The translations under genes were made by a program, and so were the position numbers. A stretch of DNA of 64,000 nt from Omphiscola glabra (Eukaryota > Mollusca > Gastropoda > Lymnaeidae). The DNA lies in the NCBI GenBank assembly GCA_964017045.1, contig OZ024804.1, forward strand, positions 23,607,549-23,671,548. The letters run 5' to 3'. Below are positions 11,480 through 23,041 of the stretch, piece after piece (position 1 is the stretch's first letter; each line of letters begins with the position of its first letter). Below the pieces are notes generated by a model, which saw nothing but the letters and a program-made list of their open reading frames with translations, ran no database searches and was not told the origin of the DNA.

Positions 11480-11740
11480 TTTGGTTTCGTGCTGGAGTTA
11501 CGCTTCTATTGAGCGGAGTCGGATATCTAGGGTATCATCTTTACTTCTTGGTCTAGTTCATTGGCTGGCTTTCTTGGTATGGTTGAGCGATTAGCTTGCG
11601 ACTTCAGTGTCGCCTTTGTATTCTTAGTCTGGCTTTTAGACCGTGACGGGGCTCCAACCTTATATAATGCTTGTTGTTGCGTGTCAGATATGTGTGGCTC
11701 GTGGCTCGTAGTATGTTCCCTTATCATATCTATTTTATGG
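11480..11740. other. intergenic stretch, no gene seen
   Basis: Short open frames occur on both strands, none with a recognisable domain. Confidence 0.35.
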
Positions 11741-12165
11741 CGCCTTCACATCTTTCGACCAATGAGCGCACACGTCCTTCAGACATATTTTTTTTATTAA
11801 AATCTCTCGCGTCCTTAAGACATATTTTTACTAACATCTCTCGACCAATGGGCGCACATGTCCTTGAGACATAATTTTACTAACATCTCTCGACCAATGG
11901 GCGCACATGTCCTTGAGACATAATTTTACTAACATCTCTCGACCAATGGGCGCACATGTCCTTGAGACATAATTTTACTAACATCTCTCGACCAATGGGC
12001 GCACATGTCCTTGAGACATAATTTTACTAACATCTCTCGACCAATGGGCGCACATGTACTTGAAACATATTTTACTAACATCTCTCGACCAATGGGCGCA
12101 CATGTACTTGAAACATATTTTACTAACATCTCTCGACCAATGGGCACACACATCCTTGAGACATA
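11741..12165. repeat. 49-bp minisatellite, about 8 units
   Basis: Units of the form ACTAACATCTCTCGACCAAT followed by GGGCGCACATGTCCTTGAGA and a short AT spacer; successive ACTAACATC starts at 11830 and 11879 fix the 49-bp period. The first two units (11741-11829) are the most diverged. Confidence 0.93.
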
Positions 12166-12419
12166 CACTTATTCTATTTTATTCAACTTAACACTATTTA
12201 TTAATAAAACATTCTCTCATAATGGCCTTGACAGACGAAAATGCGGCTCCTCCATACAGAGAAAAAATGTTCCTGAAGGGACCGACCTCCCGTCCGCAAC
12301 CCTCTCCCTACGTCACTGGGTGGGGTTAAGTTTGGAAATGAAGAAGGGTAGAGCGCTGCAATGCAAGTTAAGAATCCCTGTTTTAATACCCTGTTAAATG
12401 TTCGTAATTTAATGAGTGC
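12166..12419. other. spacer between two arrays
   Basis: No coding or element signature that I can support. Confidence 0.3.
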
Positions 12420-13012
12420 ACATATCTTCAAATGTTCAGTCAATGTTTAGTAAAAACATTCCGTCAATGTTTAGTAAAATGTTCAATCAATGTTTAGTTT
12501 TAAAAATGTTCAATTAACTTTTACTAAAATAGTCAGTTAATGTTGAGTAAAAATGTTCAGTCAACTTTTAATTTTAAAAAATGTTCAGTCAACTTTTAAT
12601 TTTTTAAAATGTTCAGTCAACGTTTAGTAAAAATGTTCAGTCAATATTTAGTAAAAATGTTCATTCAATATTTTGTAAATATGTTCAGTCAATATTTAGT
12701 AAATATGTTCAGTCAATATTTAGTAAATATGTTCAGTCAATATTTAGTAAATATGTTCAGTCAATATTTAGTAAAAATGTTCAGTCAATATTTAGTAAAA
12801 ATGTTCAGTCAATATTTTGTAAAAATATTCAGTCAACCTTTAATTTTTTTAATGTTCAGTCAACGTTTAGTACAGTGTTAAGTCAATATTAGTTTTAAAA
12901 AATTTCAGTCAACGTTTGGTAAAAATGTTTAGTCAATATTTAGTAAAAATGCTCAGTAAACGTTTAATAAAAATGTTCAGTCAACGTTTGGTAAAAATGT
13001 TCAGCTAAATTT
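12420..13012. repeat. 24-bp AT-rich minisatellite, about 24 units
   Basis: ATGTTCAGTCAATATTTAGT followed by AAAA/AAAT. The centre (12640-12830) is homogeneous; the flanks carry indels and TTTTAA substitutions. The period is a multiple of three, so an open frame of NMFSQYLV-type repeats results, which I reject as a gene. Confidence 0.92.
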
Positions 13013-13320
13013 TCATTCAGTTTACACCTTGGTTGTTATCTTTGACTCCAGTCACCGGATGTCCATGCTGTATTTTATGACTTTGTTGATTGACGAGAAA
13101 AATATGTTATCTCTGCCAGTGACTTGTCACCGCCCTTAAATTAATACCATACTCTAAGCCCTACATAAGCGTAAACTAATATTCAATTTACCACCGAACG
13201 AAAATACGCGTTTTCACTATGAGGATGTTATTCACGAAGCTCTTTATCTGAATATTGATAAAATAGTTTAAATATTTTAAACATAGGTGGTTGGTTGTTG
13301 TTGTTTTGTTTTTTTTTCAT
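13013..13320. other. spacer between two arrays
   Basis: AT-rich; no gene seen. Confidence 0.35.
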
Positions 13321-13612
13321 TTAAGGGAGTAGACAACAGAGATATGTATCACCCAGGGGAGTAGGCACCAGAGATATGTATCACCCGGGGGAGTAGGCAC
13401 CAGATATATGTATCACCCAGGGGAGTAGGCTACAGAGATATGTATCACCCGGGGGAGTAGGCAACAGAGATATGTATCACCTGGACTTAAGGGAATAGGC
13501 AACAGAGATATGTATCACCTGGGGGAGTAGGCACCAGAGATATGTATCACCTGGACTTAAGGGAATAGACACCAGAGATATGTATCACCGGTACTTACGT
13601 GAATAGGCAACA
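13321..13612. repeat. minisatellite of 32 bp with longer variants
   Basis: GGGAGTAGGCACCAGAGATA followed by TGTATCACCC, 32 bp apart in the first units (13325, 13357). Later units carry an extra GGACTTAAGGGAATAG segment and are about 43-44 bp. About eight to nine units are present. Confidence 0.9.
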
Positions 13613-13914
13613 GAGGTACGTTAAACGCAGTAGCGCAAGATATGAAAAGCCACATCGCGGGTGTTGGGTACAGAGAAAGACTAGCAATAATGTCGTTAAC
13701 TCTACTATATAGGAACTTTCTTTCTTTGGATTCTCCAACATCTTTGAACAGCTTTTTCTGTGTGTGGGGGGGGGGGGGAACAATGGGAATTTTATTTTAG
13801 TCCAGAGAAAATTGTCATGCATGGAGGCGGAAAACCATGGATCGATCCGAATCAAAGGATGTGGGGGAGCAGGCCAGGGCCCTACATCGGCTGTAGCGGA
13901 ACTGATGATGATTA

Positions 13915-14185
13915 TGAAGAAAATTGTCCTGCAACAAAATTGCTTAAAATTTTCATGCAACAATATTTCTTATAATTGTCATGCAACAATATTATTTATA
14001 ATTGTCATGCAGCAAAATTGCTTATGATTGTCATGCAACAATATTGCTTATAATTGTCATGCAACAATATTGCTTATAATTGTCATGCAACAATATTGCT
14101 TATAATTGTCATGCAACAATATTGCTTAAAATTGTCATGCAACAATATTGCTTATAATTGTCATGCAACGATGTTACTTATAATT
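13915..14185. repeat. 26-bp minisatellite, about 10 units
   Basis: ATTGTCATGCAACAATATTG plus CTTATA, near perfect from 14000 to 14160 and degenerate at the 5' side. Confidence 0.93.
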
Positions 14186-14376
14186 TGAATGGGGACAAGT
14201 GGTTTTTTATTGTTGTTTGTCCAGGCCTCATATTCAAAAGGGGCATCAAACTTTTGAGGGAAAGGGGGCGGGAAAGGGTGGGGGGGGTCTTTAATCTGAC
14301 AGTCACAGCAACAGATGTAAAAAAATAAAAGACAAACAAATTTGAGATCTAAAACACTGGTTAGAAACATGTATAC

Positions 14377-14574
14377 CAGCAGTTCTCAACCTGTGGATCG
14401 CGACCCTTTTGGGGGGTCGAACGACCCTTTCACAGGAGTCGCCTAAGACCACCAGAAAATAAATATACTCTACAGTTATGACGTAGCAACGTCAATAATT
14501 TTGTGTTAGGGCGTCGTCAAAACACGAGGAACTGTATTAAAGGGTCGCGCCATTAGGAAGGTTGAGAATCACTG
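14377..14574. mobile_element. SPIN-like non-autonomous hAT transposon
   Basis: The 198-bp element is flanked by a perfect 8-bp target duplication ATGTATAC (14369-14376 and 14575-14582), the hAT signature. Its ends are CAGCAGTTCTCAACC and GGTTGAGAATCACTG, inverted repeats of 15 bp with two mismatches. Inside are the blocks GGTCGCGACCC, GGTCGAACGACCCTTTCACA, GTCGCCTAAGACCA and GAGGAACTGTATTAAAGGGT. From memory these match the conserved blocks of SPIN (Space Invaders) non-autonomous copies known from vertebrates and from the snail Lymnaea. It has no coding capacity and depends on a transposase elsewhere. The family name is from recall; the hAT assignment is directly visible. Confidence 0.88.
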
Positions 14575-14582
14575 ATGTATAC

Positions 14583-16030
14583 ATATATTTTCCCCCATCC
14601 ACGTATAAAAAATTCAGCCACCCACTTTCCTGCTAAGATGAACATTTGATTCTGTAGATAATTGAAGGTTGTTTTCATGCGATTTAATGTATGTCCAAGT
14701 TTTCCTATTTATGAACACATAGATGATGCCAGTTAAAAGTATGGAATGGCATTTTTGTTCATATTTTCAGCTTGGTGGCGAAGGGTCGCTCAGTTAAAAC
14801 TTTGGTTTATTTGTTAGAAATCGTTCAATTCTTCTTGAATCAGTAAAATTTTATGATTTAAAAAAAAAAAAAAACAGTTTAACCGAAAAAAATATGTTTA
14901 TATTCTTTCTTCATACGAACCTTTTATTAATATATTTAACTTTGACTATGTAAATGGCATATTTAAAGGGATAATAAGGAAATAAATCTATAAAAAACAA
15001 AATAATTTTACAATATTGTTATGGCTAAATTATTTCTTTTTCATCTTTTCTTTCTTTACCAAAAAATCTAGTAGAATTTTAATTTTTTTCTATTAAAAAT
15101 TAAAGCTAAAACATATATAAAATTAAAGCTAAAACATATAATACAATGTCTAATTTACAATGGTCCCGTAAAATGAAAATATTCGTCTATTTTACAGAAT
15201 TATCATAGTGCTTTTTTTTTATTGTACATAATCTTTTTTTTTCGCTCTACCGTATTTTTTTAAAAATGTTTAAAGGCTATTTATGAGCCATTGAAACACT
15301 TATCATTACTAGTTCTCCAAATGATTACGTCATTACTCACCGTCTTGTGTAAGAAATATAATCTCTTACCTGAATTGATTTAGAACCTGCTCGTCATTTA
15401 CACATCAAGTGTGATCTCTCTACGTATTTAATACGTGCCTGTAGAAAATAAGACCTGCGCATTACCATCGCTGCAACGCATTTAGACTCAGAAGGTAATG
15501 CTTGAAAGCGTAGAGGAAGTTAAATCATTGGGATATACAGAATTCCCCTAGTCAGGCGCACACAGCTCTATGATCATTTCTTTTTTTTTCTTCTTTTGTA
15601 TATATTTATTTTCAACAAAAAAAAATATTTCGATTAATGATGTCAGATTTTGTGTATGTCATTGTGTAGTTACGCTTGAAATACTGTTGAAATTGTGTCG
15701 ATGGGCTTTTCCCATTGGTACAGAATGAAGAACCTCTTCACCTGTGCTGTGTAAGCCTTCTGGAACACTTCCTTTGAAATGAAGAGTTGCGTACGTGTCT
15801 TTAATAATGGACGCAGGCCGCAAGACCCACAGACAATCTGTTTCGTCTCTAATCGAATAGATTAGGATCAGATGAGCTGACCTTAAATAATTGACTTGTG
15901 TGTAGATATGTTGAAAACGGCGCACATTAAAAGCTGCGCCCGGGGCGGAAGCAAGAAAATGGCGCCACCCCAACCACCCACCCCCACCCGTTTCATGAAT
16001 ACATTTTTACATACCCGTTTTATGTCGTAG
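14583..16030. other. intergenic stretch, no gene seen
   Basis: AT-rich with an A-run at 14861-14874 and short poly-T runs. A 104-codon minus-strand open frame at 15659-15973 has no recognisable domain. A duplicated AAAATTAAAGCTAAAACATATA phrase occurs near 15097-15140. Confidence 0.4.
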
Positions 16031-16270
16031 GGACTTTACGGGTATTTGACATAGTCGTTACTCGTTATATGGACTTGACGTGTATTTGACATAGTCGTTA
16101 CTCGTTATATGGACTTGACGTGTATTTGACATAGTCGTTACTTGTTATATGGACTTGACGTGTATTTGACATAGTCGTTACTTGTTATATGGACTTGACG
16201 GGTATTTGACATAGTCGTTACTTGTTAATTGGATTTTATGTGTTATTTGACATAGTCGTCATACGTTATA
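16031..16270. repeat. 40-bp minisatellite, 6 units
   Basis: GGACTTGACGTGTATTTGAC followed by ATAGTCGTTACTTGTTATAT; starts at 16031 and 16071 fix the period. The last unit is eroded. Confidence 0.92.
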
Positions 16271-16441
16271 TGGTTAATTACATCCATCACAACAGATATG
16301 TTAACATCACTAACAATATCAGGTTGTATTTTTGAGATATAAAATATAAATGTGTGACGTCAAACCCTATCTTTAGCACCATCTCTCACCTCCACGCCTC
16401 GTCACAAACTTTCTTAGACCCCCCTCCGGGGCGCGACGCAC

Positions 16442-16556
16442 TTTATGGACGGCCCAACATACGACATGCAGAGCAGACCCAGGAGTTCTCAGAGCCCTTT
16501 TATGGACGGCCCAACATACGACATGCAGAGCAGACCCAGGTGCTCTCAGAGCCCTT
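16442..16556. repeat. 57-bp tandem duplication
   Basis: TTTATGGACGGCCCAACATA begins at 16442 and 16499; two almost identical copies differ at AGGAGTTCTC / AGGTGCTCTC. Confidence 0.85.
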
Positions 16557-16642
16557 TACCTGAATAGCTTAATTTGCTTCGTTGTTCAAAGGTCTACTGA
16601 TAGTATACACTGCAAGTAACACTGAAATGAACCTGGTGGATC

Positions 16643-16755
16643 TATGCAGGATTTATGCAGGATCTATCCAGAATCTATCCAGAATCTATCCAGAATCTAT
16701 GCAGGATCTATGCAGGATCTATCCAGAATCTATGCAGGATCTATGCAGGATCTAG
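16643..16755. repeat. 12-bp minisatellite
   Basis: Alternating GGATCTATGCAG and GAATCTATCCAG units, about nine in all. The open frame across it is a by-product of the 12-bp period. Confidence 0.88.
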
Positions 16756-16884
16756 CTGTGTTATCAATAATAAATTAAGATCAACACCAAGAAAAACATT
16801 TGGAAATCTAGTGAACATTGAACATTTTGGGGGTTCTAGAACATTTGGGCACTTACACTGACGTAGAACAACTATGGAGATCTA

Positions 16885-17150
16885 GGGAACTTTGGGGACT
16901 CCCCAGCACCCTCGGACCGATACACGACGCTGCTGGATGCCGCCCATTACATGGAAATAGTTCTGGGGTGGGCGGGGTGAATTATTTTTTTTTATAAAGC
17001 TGTTTTTTAATGAAATAAATGTCATGTTTATTTTGAGTAATATTTTTATGCGAAGCGTGGTCAGTCGAGCCCTAGGCTGGGGTACCACGCTATATAAGAC
17101 GACTGTAGTAATGATGATACTAATAATAATTCTATAACACTTGGGCAATG
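16885..17150 (+). mobile_element. LINE 3' end (same family as 29830-30185), plus strand
   Basis: GACGCTGCTGGATGCCGCCC and the 38-nt hairpin at 17054-17091 (AGCGTGGT ... ACCACGCT) match, in order and spacing, the 3' untranslated end of the minus-strand LINE at 29830-30185. The copy ends in a GATGATACTAATAATAA tail, the short-repeat tail of such LINEs. No coding part is left. Confidence 0.7.
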
Positions 17151-17232
17151 TGTGTAGAACTGTGAAGATGGAGGCAGAAATATAACACTTGGTGATCTAG
17201 TAGAGAAACTACTTTCCAAAAAACATTGGACT

Positions 17233-17831
17233 TGTTATAAGGGATGACGTATTTTAAGACGCTTTGCCCGCCTTCCACGTACATGACCTCTTTCAAGCCG
17301 GTCCCGTGTTGGGGCGGCTAGAAAAAATATCCCTTTGATGATACTTTTGTTTACTATCATCCGTTTCTGTGGAACATGATAGAACAATCTAGAAAATGTG
17401 GGAAACAGTAAGACTGTGTGTTCCATTTCCAGAATGATCATCTGAAACTGCCTATAAAAAGGGCTGACCGATAGAGATGGAGAGATTTTCCTTTCCTTGA
17501 TTACGAGGCATGCTATGTGTCATTATACTTTGTTGTGTGTAGAGATTTTTATTTCCTCGTACAATTTTGTGCTCATTGTATTTTGATATACAGTACCGGT
17601 ACCAGCAAATCTGTAAGTTTATAATTTCAATCATATTTCACTTGCTGTTATTATTTAATTGAAGTTCACAAATTAAAAAGTTATTAATTGTAATTAGCTC
17701 TGGCCTTAATTGTCGTTTTATTTGTTATTATTTTTAACCTTTGGTATCGTCCTTTATTATGGACTGTTTTTAGAACGAGCCCTAGACAAAACAACAGAGA
17801 TTAAATTCTCCATCTATAACGGTCCGTAATA
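17233..17831 (+). repeat. 5' LTR
   Basis: Starts TGTTATAAGGGATGACG and ends CGGTCCGTAATA. U3 carries a TATA box (17453). It is 599 bp, the same length as the 3' LTR, and differs from it at about six positions (for example CTTTG/CTTTT, CAAGCC/CAAGTC, TTTCC/TTTTT). Confidence 0.95.
17453..17459 (+). promoter_or_regulatory. LTR core promoter (TATA box)
   Basis: TATAAAA in CCTATAAAAAGGGCTGACCG. The same 20 bases recur in the 3' LTR (23424) and in the strongly diverged solo LTR at 61937. This conservation supports a functional core promoter; transcription should start about 25-30 bases downstream. Confidence 0.75.
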
Positions 17832-18155
17832 AATTGTGGGCTCTTCCGTGGATATATAATCCATATTGTTTATTTCTCACAAGCCCCCCAAATAAATTGG
17901 GTGACTCGTCCTTGGATGTTTTTGAATCCATAAATTTATTATTACACCAATAATAAATTTAGTGTTTGAGGATTTTTGACCCACTGTTTTCTTTAATTTA
18001 CTCAGACTAAATTGAGTATACGATACCATATTTTTTTAACGATACCAATAACAGAGCTAGTTGCAATTTATTTTTGAAATTCTATTTTTTATAAGTGTGT
18101 TCACTAAGCTTGAACATTTATAAAACTTACATTGTTATAATTTGCCTGTGTCAAA

Positions 18156-20590
18156 ATGGAGTTTGATATTGTTAACCCAGTAGAGGCATTGGACAAATGT
18201 TCGAGAAAGGAGCTATTTTCCATTGCGAAAGACTTAGGAATTAATGTAGCTCATTCGGCGCTAAAAAAGACAGTACGTGATATGATCATCGTCCACTTAG
18301 TGATGAAGATATTTTGTCTGAGGATGAACTAGCCTCAGTGACACAGCCGAATGATCCTAGTATGGAGCTCCAACTAAAGCTCAAACAAATGGAGCTAGAT
18401 GCTCAGAGAGAAAAAGAACGAGAGCTTAAGCAAATGGAGCGAGAGCTTAAGCAAATGGAGCTAGAGCTAAAAAGAGAGCAAGAAGAAAAAGATAGAGAAC
18501 TAAAAATAAAAATAAAAGAAATGGAAATTAAGGCCAATTTAGGAGCAATGGAAAATAGACTCACGGCTCCAGCCGGTCAGGGTTGCGATGCAATTAAATT
18601 TGCAAAAGTAATACCGAAATTTGCAGAAAAAGAGGTGGATCAATATTTTGCACAGTTTGAAATAACTGCCCAAAATTTTAAAATTCCTGAAAACATGTGG
18701 TCTACCTTACTGCAACCGGCTCTGACTGGCAGGGCAGCCGAAGTTTTTGTGTCCTTGAACGCAGAACAGCGTGGGGATTATAACATTGTTAAATCCTTAA
18801 TACTTAAGGCTTATGAATGTGTCCCCGAAGCATACCGTAAAAAATTTAGGGAGCTGTGGAAACGGGATGGCCAAACTCACGTTGAGTTCCTCCGGGAAAA
18901 GGAACGACTCCTAGATAAATGGCTGCACGCAACGAACACGGACACAGACTTCAAAAAGTTCAAGAACCTAATTCTGATGGAAGAGTTTAAGAATTGTGTT
19001 CGTGAAGAGGTACGGACACATATTGCAGACCGTGGCGAAGGTGACGCACATACGGCAGCAGTGTTAGCTGATGACTTCACCATCTCACATCAACTCTCAA
19101 AGAACCCATTTGACACCAGAAAAGACAGGCAAAACAAGGCAACATCATCGACTTACAGCAAACCTCCGCAAAAACCACATAAGCCCGGTACAAAAGAAAC
19201 GAGTGCAAAAGAAACATGTGCCTACTGTAAAAAAGAAGGACATACGAGGGATGAGTGTTGGAAACTCAAGAAGAAAACTGAGAAGACCACACATCCTGGT
19301 ACACCACACAAAGTCTCCGCTTGTACGTCTCGTCATACATCTGGAAACACATTTTCAAAAGTCAAAAGTTTTGGCTCTCCAGATGTCCATACAAACTTCA
19401 AAGAGGTTTGTCACAACTCATCAAAGAGTTTCAATATGAACAATAAGGCTAGTTTTACGGACTCCAGCAAAGTTCCTGCTTCGACTGCGAGTTTTATGAG
19501 CTTGTCGCCAAGATCCTTTTGCTCCGAGAAGAGGTCTACCTCCAGAGGGCGTCTTACTGAGGACTTAAGTGCAAGTTTTGACGACTCTACACAGAGTTTT
19601 ACTTCCTCTACCCTAGCCGAATGTTCTCAAGACTCCAACAAGAGTTTTTCTACCAAGGTCCAAAATTCCACATCAGAAAACACTGATGTCATACAAGACT
19701 TCATGCCTTTCATATCGGAAGGATTTGTATCACTGCCAGGTGATCTTTCCAGTCTACGACCAATCAAAATCCTAAGAGATACAGGTGCTTCACAGTCCTT
19801 ATTAATAGAGGGTATACTTCCCTTATCTGCATCAACTGCTACTGGAAGCAACATACTGTTGAAAGACGTAGAACTAGGATGTATTGATGTACCTCTACAT
19901 CTCATCCAACTCAAATCAGATCTAGTGTCCGGACCTGTGGTTGTAGGTGTCCGACCAACATTACCATTGGACGGCATCTCGTTGTTGCTAGGCAACGACT
20001 TAGCTGGTGGGAAGGTGATAGCCGAACCCATCGTAACTCAAGAACCCTGTCTCATTGAATCTCCAGAAGAAGATCTAGAAATATATACAGCATGCGCTGT
20101 TACCAGGGCAATGAGTTTGAAGATCTCCAAAGAAGAGAGTTCACCAAAAAGTAATAAAATTCAATCTGAAATTGATCTGGGAACGACCTTTTTTACCCAA
20201 CTGAATGAAGAATCAAAGGATCACAAAACACCAACTCGAACACAGCTCATTGAAGAGCAGAAGAATGATCCAGAAATCGTTAAACTTCGAGAGAACGCTA
20301 TGACCAAAGAAGAAGCTGAGCAATTCCCTGTTTGTTACTTTTTACAAGATGACATACTTATGAGGAAATGGCGACCTCCAGACGCCAAAGCTGACGAAGA
20401 TTGGAGGCTTGTTCACCAGATTGTAGTTCCTGCACTTTACAGGAACGAAGTCCTCAACTTAGCCCATGATTCACCACTTTCAGGCCATTTGGGAGTGAAC
20501 AAAACATGTCACAAAATTACGTCACACTTCTTTTGGCCCAAAATCAAGAAAGATGTAGTGGACTACTGCAGATCATGTCATACTTGTTAA
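18156..20590 (+). CDS. gag, protease and N-terminal integrase part of the LTR element (broken)
   Basis: The natural start is probably the ATG at 18156, whose first ~48 codons resemble the SAP-like N-terminus of this gag type. That frame stops at about 18332, and the main frame (open from 18281) takes over, so about one base has been lost near 18300. From 18314 the protein has a charged coiled coil (residues about 16-80), a capsid-like helical region (about 90-260), one CCHC zinc knuckle (C-x2-C-x4-H-x4-C at 19217-19258), a Ser-rich linker, the protease active site DTGAS (19778-19792) with GNDLAGG further on, then the HHCC zinc-binding domain of integrase (20465-20587). A TAA at 20588 ends the frame directly after the last zinc ligand; the next segment continues in the same frame. 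Gag packages the RNA, the protease cuts the polyprotein and integrase inserts the cDNA. Confidence 0.9.
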
Positions 20591-22354
20591 GTGGTAGGGA
20601 AACCAAATCAGAAGATACCAGCAGCTCCTCTTCAAGCCATTCCAGCGTTTGAAGAACCTTTCAGTCGCGTCATAATAGACTGCGTTGGGCCTCTGCCAAA
20701 GACAAAATCAGGTCACCAATATTTGCTGACAATCATGTGTGCATCAACAAGGTTCCCAGAAGCTATTCTTCTTCGCAATATCAAGACTCCGATCATCGTC
20801 AAAGCCCTGACGAAGTTTTTTACATTGTTTGGTCTTCCGAAGTCTGTACAGTCTGACCAAGGAACCAACTTCAAGGCTGGACTATTCAAACAAGTGATGA
20901 ACCAATTGGGTATAGAACACTGCTTGTCGAGTGCGTATCATCCTGAGTCGCAGGGAGCACTTGAGCGATTCCATCAGACATTAAAGAACATGATGAGAAC
21001 GTACTGCCTAGAACAAGAGAAAGACTGGGATGAAGGGATCAACATGCTACTGTTCGCCGCAAGAGAAGCAGTTCAAGAATCACTTGGATTCAGCCCCTTC
21101 GAACTTGTGTTTGGCCATACGGTTCGAGGCCCCCTTAAACTTTTAAAAGACACGTGGATGTCATCGACACCCACTGAAGGACTTTTGGACTATGTCCTAA
21201 AGTTTAAAACTAAACTTTTTAACGCCGTTAATTTGGCTAAGTCACATTTGAAGGATTCTCAATCCAAAATGAAAGTTTGGTATGACAAAAAGTCCAAATT
21301 CAGACAGTTTGCTTCAGGGGACAAAGTGCTTGTACTTTTGCCAATACCAGGACAGGCACTACAAGCTAGATATTTTGGTCCTTATGTAGTTGAGTCCAAA
21401 CTTAATGACTTAAATTACATTGTGTTAACACCAGATCGTAAAAGAAAGAAACAGTTATGTCACATTAACATGTTAAAAGAATATGTAGAAAGAAAATGTG
21501 ATGACAATTGTCCATCCTCAGAAACTAATGTTAACACAATCTCAACTGTAACTTCAGTACCTAAAGTAAATGTTACTGAAATATTTGACAGTGTCCCAGA
21601 AAAAGTTGGTCATTACAAACTTAAAAATTCAGAAATACTGGCCAATATTGATCAGAAACTTGGACATTTGTCATTGTCGGAAAAAAATGTTATCAAGTCT
21701 GTTATTGCAGATTTTGTTTCACTTTTTCCTGATGTCCCTAATAAAACCAACATTGCTGTACATGATGTTGACATTGGCAATGCAGTTCCGGTCAAGCAAC
21801 ACCCCTATAGGGTCAATCCGGAAAAACTTGAAGTAATCCGATCTGAAATAAAACACATGCTTGAAAATGATATAATTGAACCAAGCTCTAGTAACTGGAG
21901 TTCTCCATGTATTTTAGTCCCAAAGCCTGACAAAAGTTACAGGTTTTGCACTGATTTCAGGAAAGTGAATTCAGTTACAAAGTCTGATTCCTTTCCGATT
22001 CCAAGGATAGACGATCTTATAGATCGAATAGGCGATGCAAAATATGTAACCAAGATAGACCTACTATCAGGTTATTGGCAGGTTCCTCTAACTGACAGAG
22101 CAAAAGAAGTCTCTGCTTTTTGTACTCCAGATGGTTTATACCAATATAAAGTAATGCCGTTTGGAATGAAAAATGCCCCAGCTACATTCCAACGTTTAGT
22201 TAACAACATTATTGCTGACCAGGAAAATTGCAGCGCCTATATTGATGATGTAATTATTTACAGTCAAGATTTGTCCAAACATGTAAATCAATTAAGATCT
22301 CTATTTTCAAAATTCTTGCAGGCAAATGTAACTGTAAATTTAAATAAGTGTTAA
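20591..22354 (+). CDS. integrase core and reverse transcriptase segment of the LTR element
   Basis: This is the in-frame continuation after the stop at 20588; it has no start codon of its own. The integrase catalytic triad is D (20678), D (20855) and E (20963), with 35 residues between the last two, followed by the GPY/F module (near 21380-21400). It has no chromodomain. A linker of about 150 residues leads to the RT: the template-grip region PCILVPKPD, the first catalytic Asp in KIDLLSGYWQ, PFGMKNAPATF, and the second catalytic pair in YIDD (22238-22249). A TAA at 22352 ends this segment; the same frame carries on into RNase H. Catalytic residues of both enzymes are intact, so the stop codons are the main visible defects. 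Confidence 0.93.
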   Translation: MVGKPNQKIPAAPLQAIPAFEEPFSRVIIDCVGPLPKTKSGHQYLLTIMCASTRFPEAILLRNIKTPIIVKALTKFFTLFGLPKSVQSDQGTNFKAGLFKQVMNQLGIEHCLSSAYHPESQGALERFHQTLKNMMRTYCLEQEKDWDEGINMLLFAAREAVQESLGFSPFELVFGHTVRGPLKLLKDTWMSSTPTEGLLDYVLKFKTKLFNAVNLAKSHLKDSQSKMKVWYDKKSKFRQFASGDKVLVLLPIPGQALQARYFGPYVVESKLNDLNYIVLTPDRKRKKQLCHINMLKEYVERKCDDNCPSSETNVNTISTVTSVPKVNVTEIFDSVPEKVGHYKLKNSEILANIDQKLGHLSLSEKNVIKSVIADFVSLFPDVPNKTNIAVHDVDIGNAVPVKQHPYRVNPEKLEVIRSEIKHMLENDIIEPSSSNWSSPCILVPKPDKSYRFCTDFRKVNSVTKSDSFPIPRIDDLIDRIGDAKYVTKIDLLSGYWQVPLTDRAKEVSAFCTPDGLYQYKVMPFGMKNAPATFQRLVNNIIADQENCSAYIDDVIIYSQDLSKHVNQLRSLFSKFLQANVTVNLNKC

Positions 22355-23041
22355 TTTTGTCATGCAACTGTGGAATATTTAGGTCACATAGTGGGTCAAG
22401 GTCATGTAAAACCTGTTCAAGCTAAGATAAATGCTATTGCAGCACTTCCACCACCCACTACTAGAAAACAGTTAATGAGATTTTTGGGAATGGAAGGTTA
22501 CTATAGAAAATTTTGCAAAAATTTCTCAGTTATTGCTTCTCCCCTAAGTAATATGTTAAAGAAAAATGCAAAATTTCATTGGTCAGATGCCTGTCAGGAA
22601 GCATTCGAAAACATTAAAAGAATACTAGCTAATGCTCCTGTTCTCATTGCACCAGACTTTAACAAACAGTTTAAATTAGCTGTAGATGCCAGTGATGTTG
22701 GCATTGGTGCAGTTCTTTTTCAAGAAGATGACCACAGTGTGGATCATCCTGTTTGTTATTTTTCAAAGAAATTTAACTTCCATCAGAAAAATTATTCCAC
22801 TGTAGAAAAAGAATGTTTAGGATTAATTCTTGCTCTACAACAATTTGATTTTTATGTCAGTTGTTCCTTACATTCAGTACTTGTTTTTACTGATCACAAT
22901 CCTTTAACATTTTTAAATAAGATGGTCTCCAAAAATCAAAAATTGTTAAGATGGAGTCTATTCTTACAAGAATATAATTTGGACATAAAACATATCAAAG
23001 GCAAAGATAATGTGATTGCTGATACTTTGTCCAGAAATTAA
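22355..23041 (+). CDS. RT thumb and RNase H segment of the LTR element
   Basis: Same frame as the two preceding segments. It opens with the RT connection (EYLGHIVG, PTTRKQLMRFLG, YRKF) and then a gypsy-type RNase H with its acidic residues in LAVDASD (Asp at 22685), TVEKECL, FTDHNPL and ADTLSR. It ends with a normal stop at 23039, followed by about 160 bases to the 3' LTR. RNase H removes the RNA strand during cDNA synthesis. No further ORF follows. Confidence 0.92.
   Translation, partial: FCHATVEYLGHIVGQGHVKPVQAKINAIAALPPPTTRKQLMRFLGMEGYYRKFCKNFSVIASPLSNMLKKNAKFHWSDACQEAFENIKRILANAPVLIAPDFNKQFKLAVDASDVGIGAVLFQEDDHSVDHPVCYFSKKFNFHQKNYSTVEKECLGLILALQQFDFYVSCSLHSVLVFTDHNPLTFLNKMVSKNQKLLRWSLFLQEYNLDIKHIKGKDNVIADTLSRN

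Noticed and set aside
15659..15973. Minus-strand open frame of 104 codons
   Set aside because: No recognisable domain, no splice context and ordinary base composition; within the length expected by chance.
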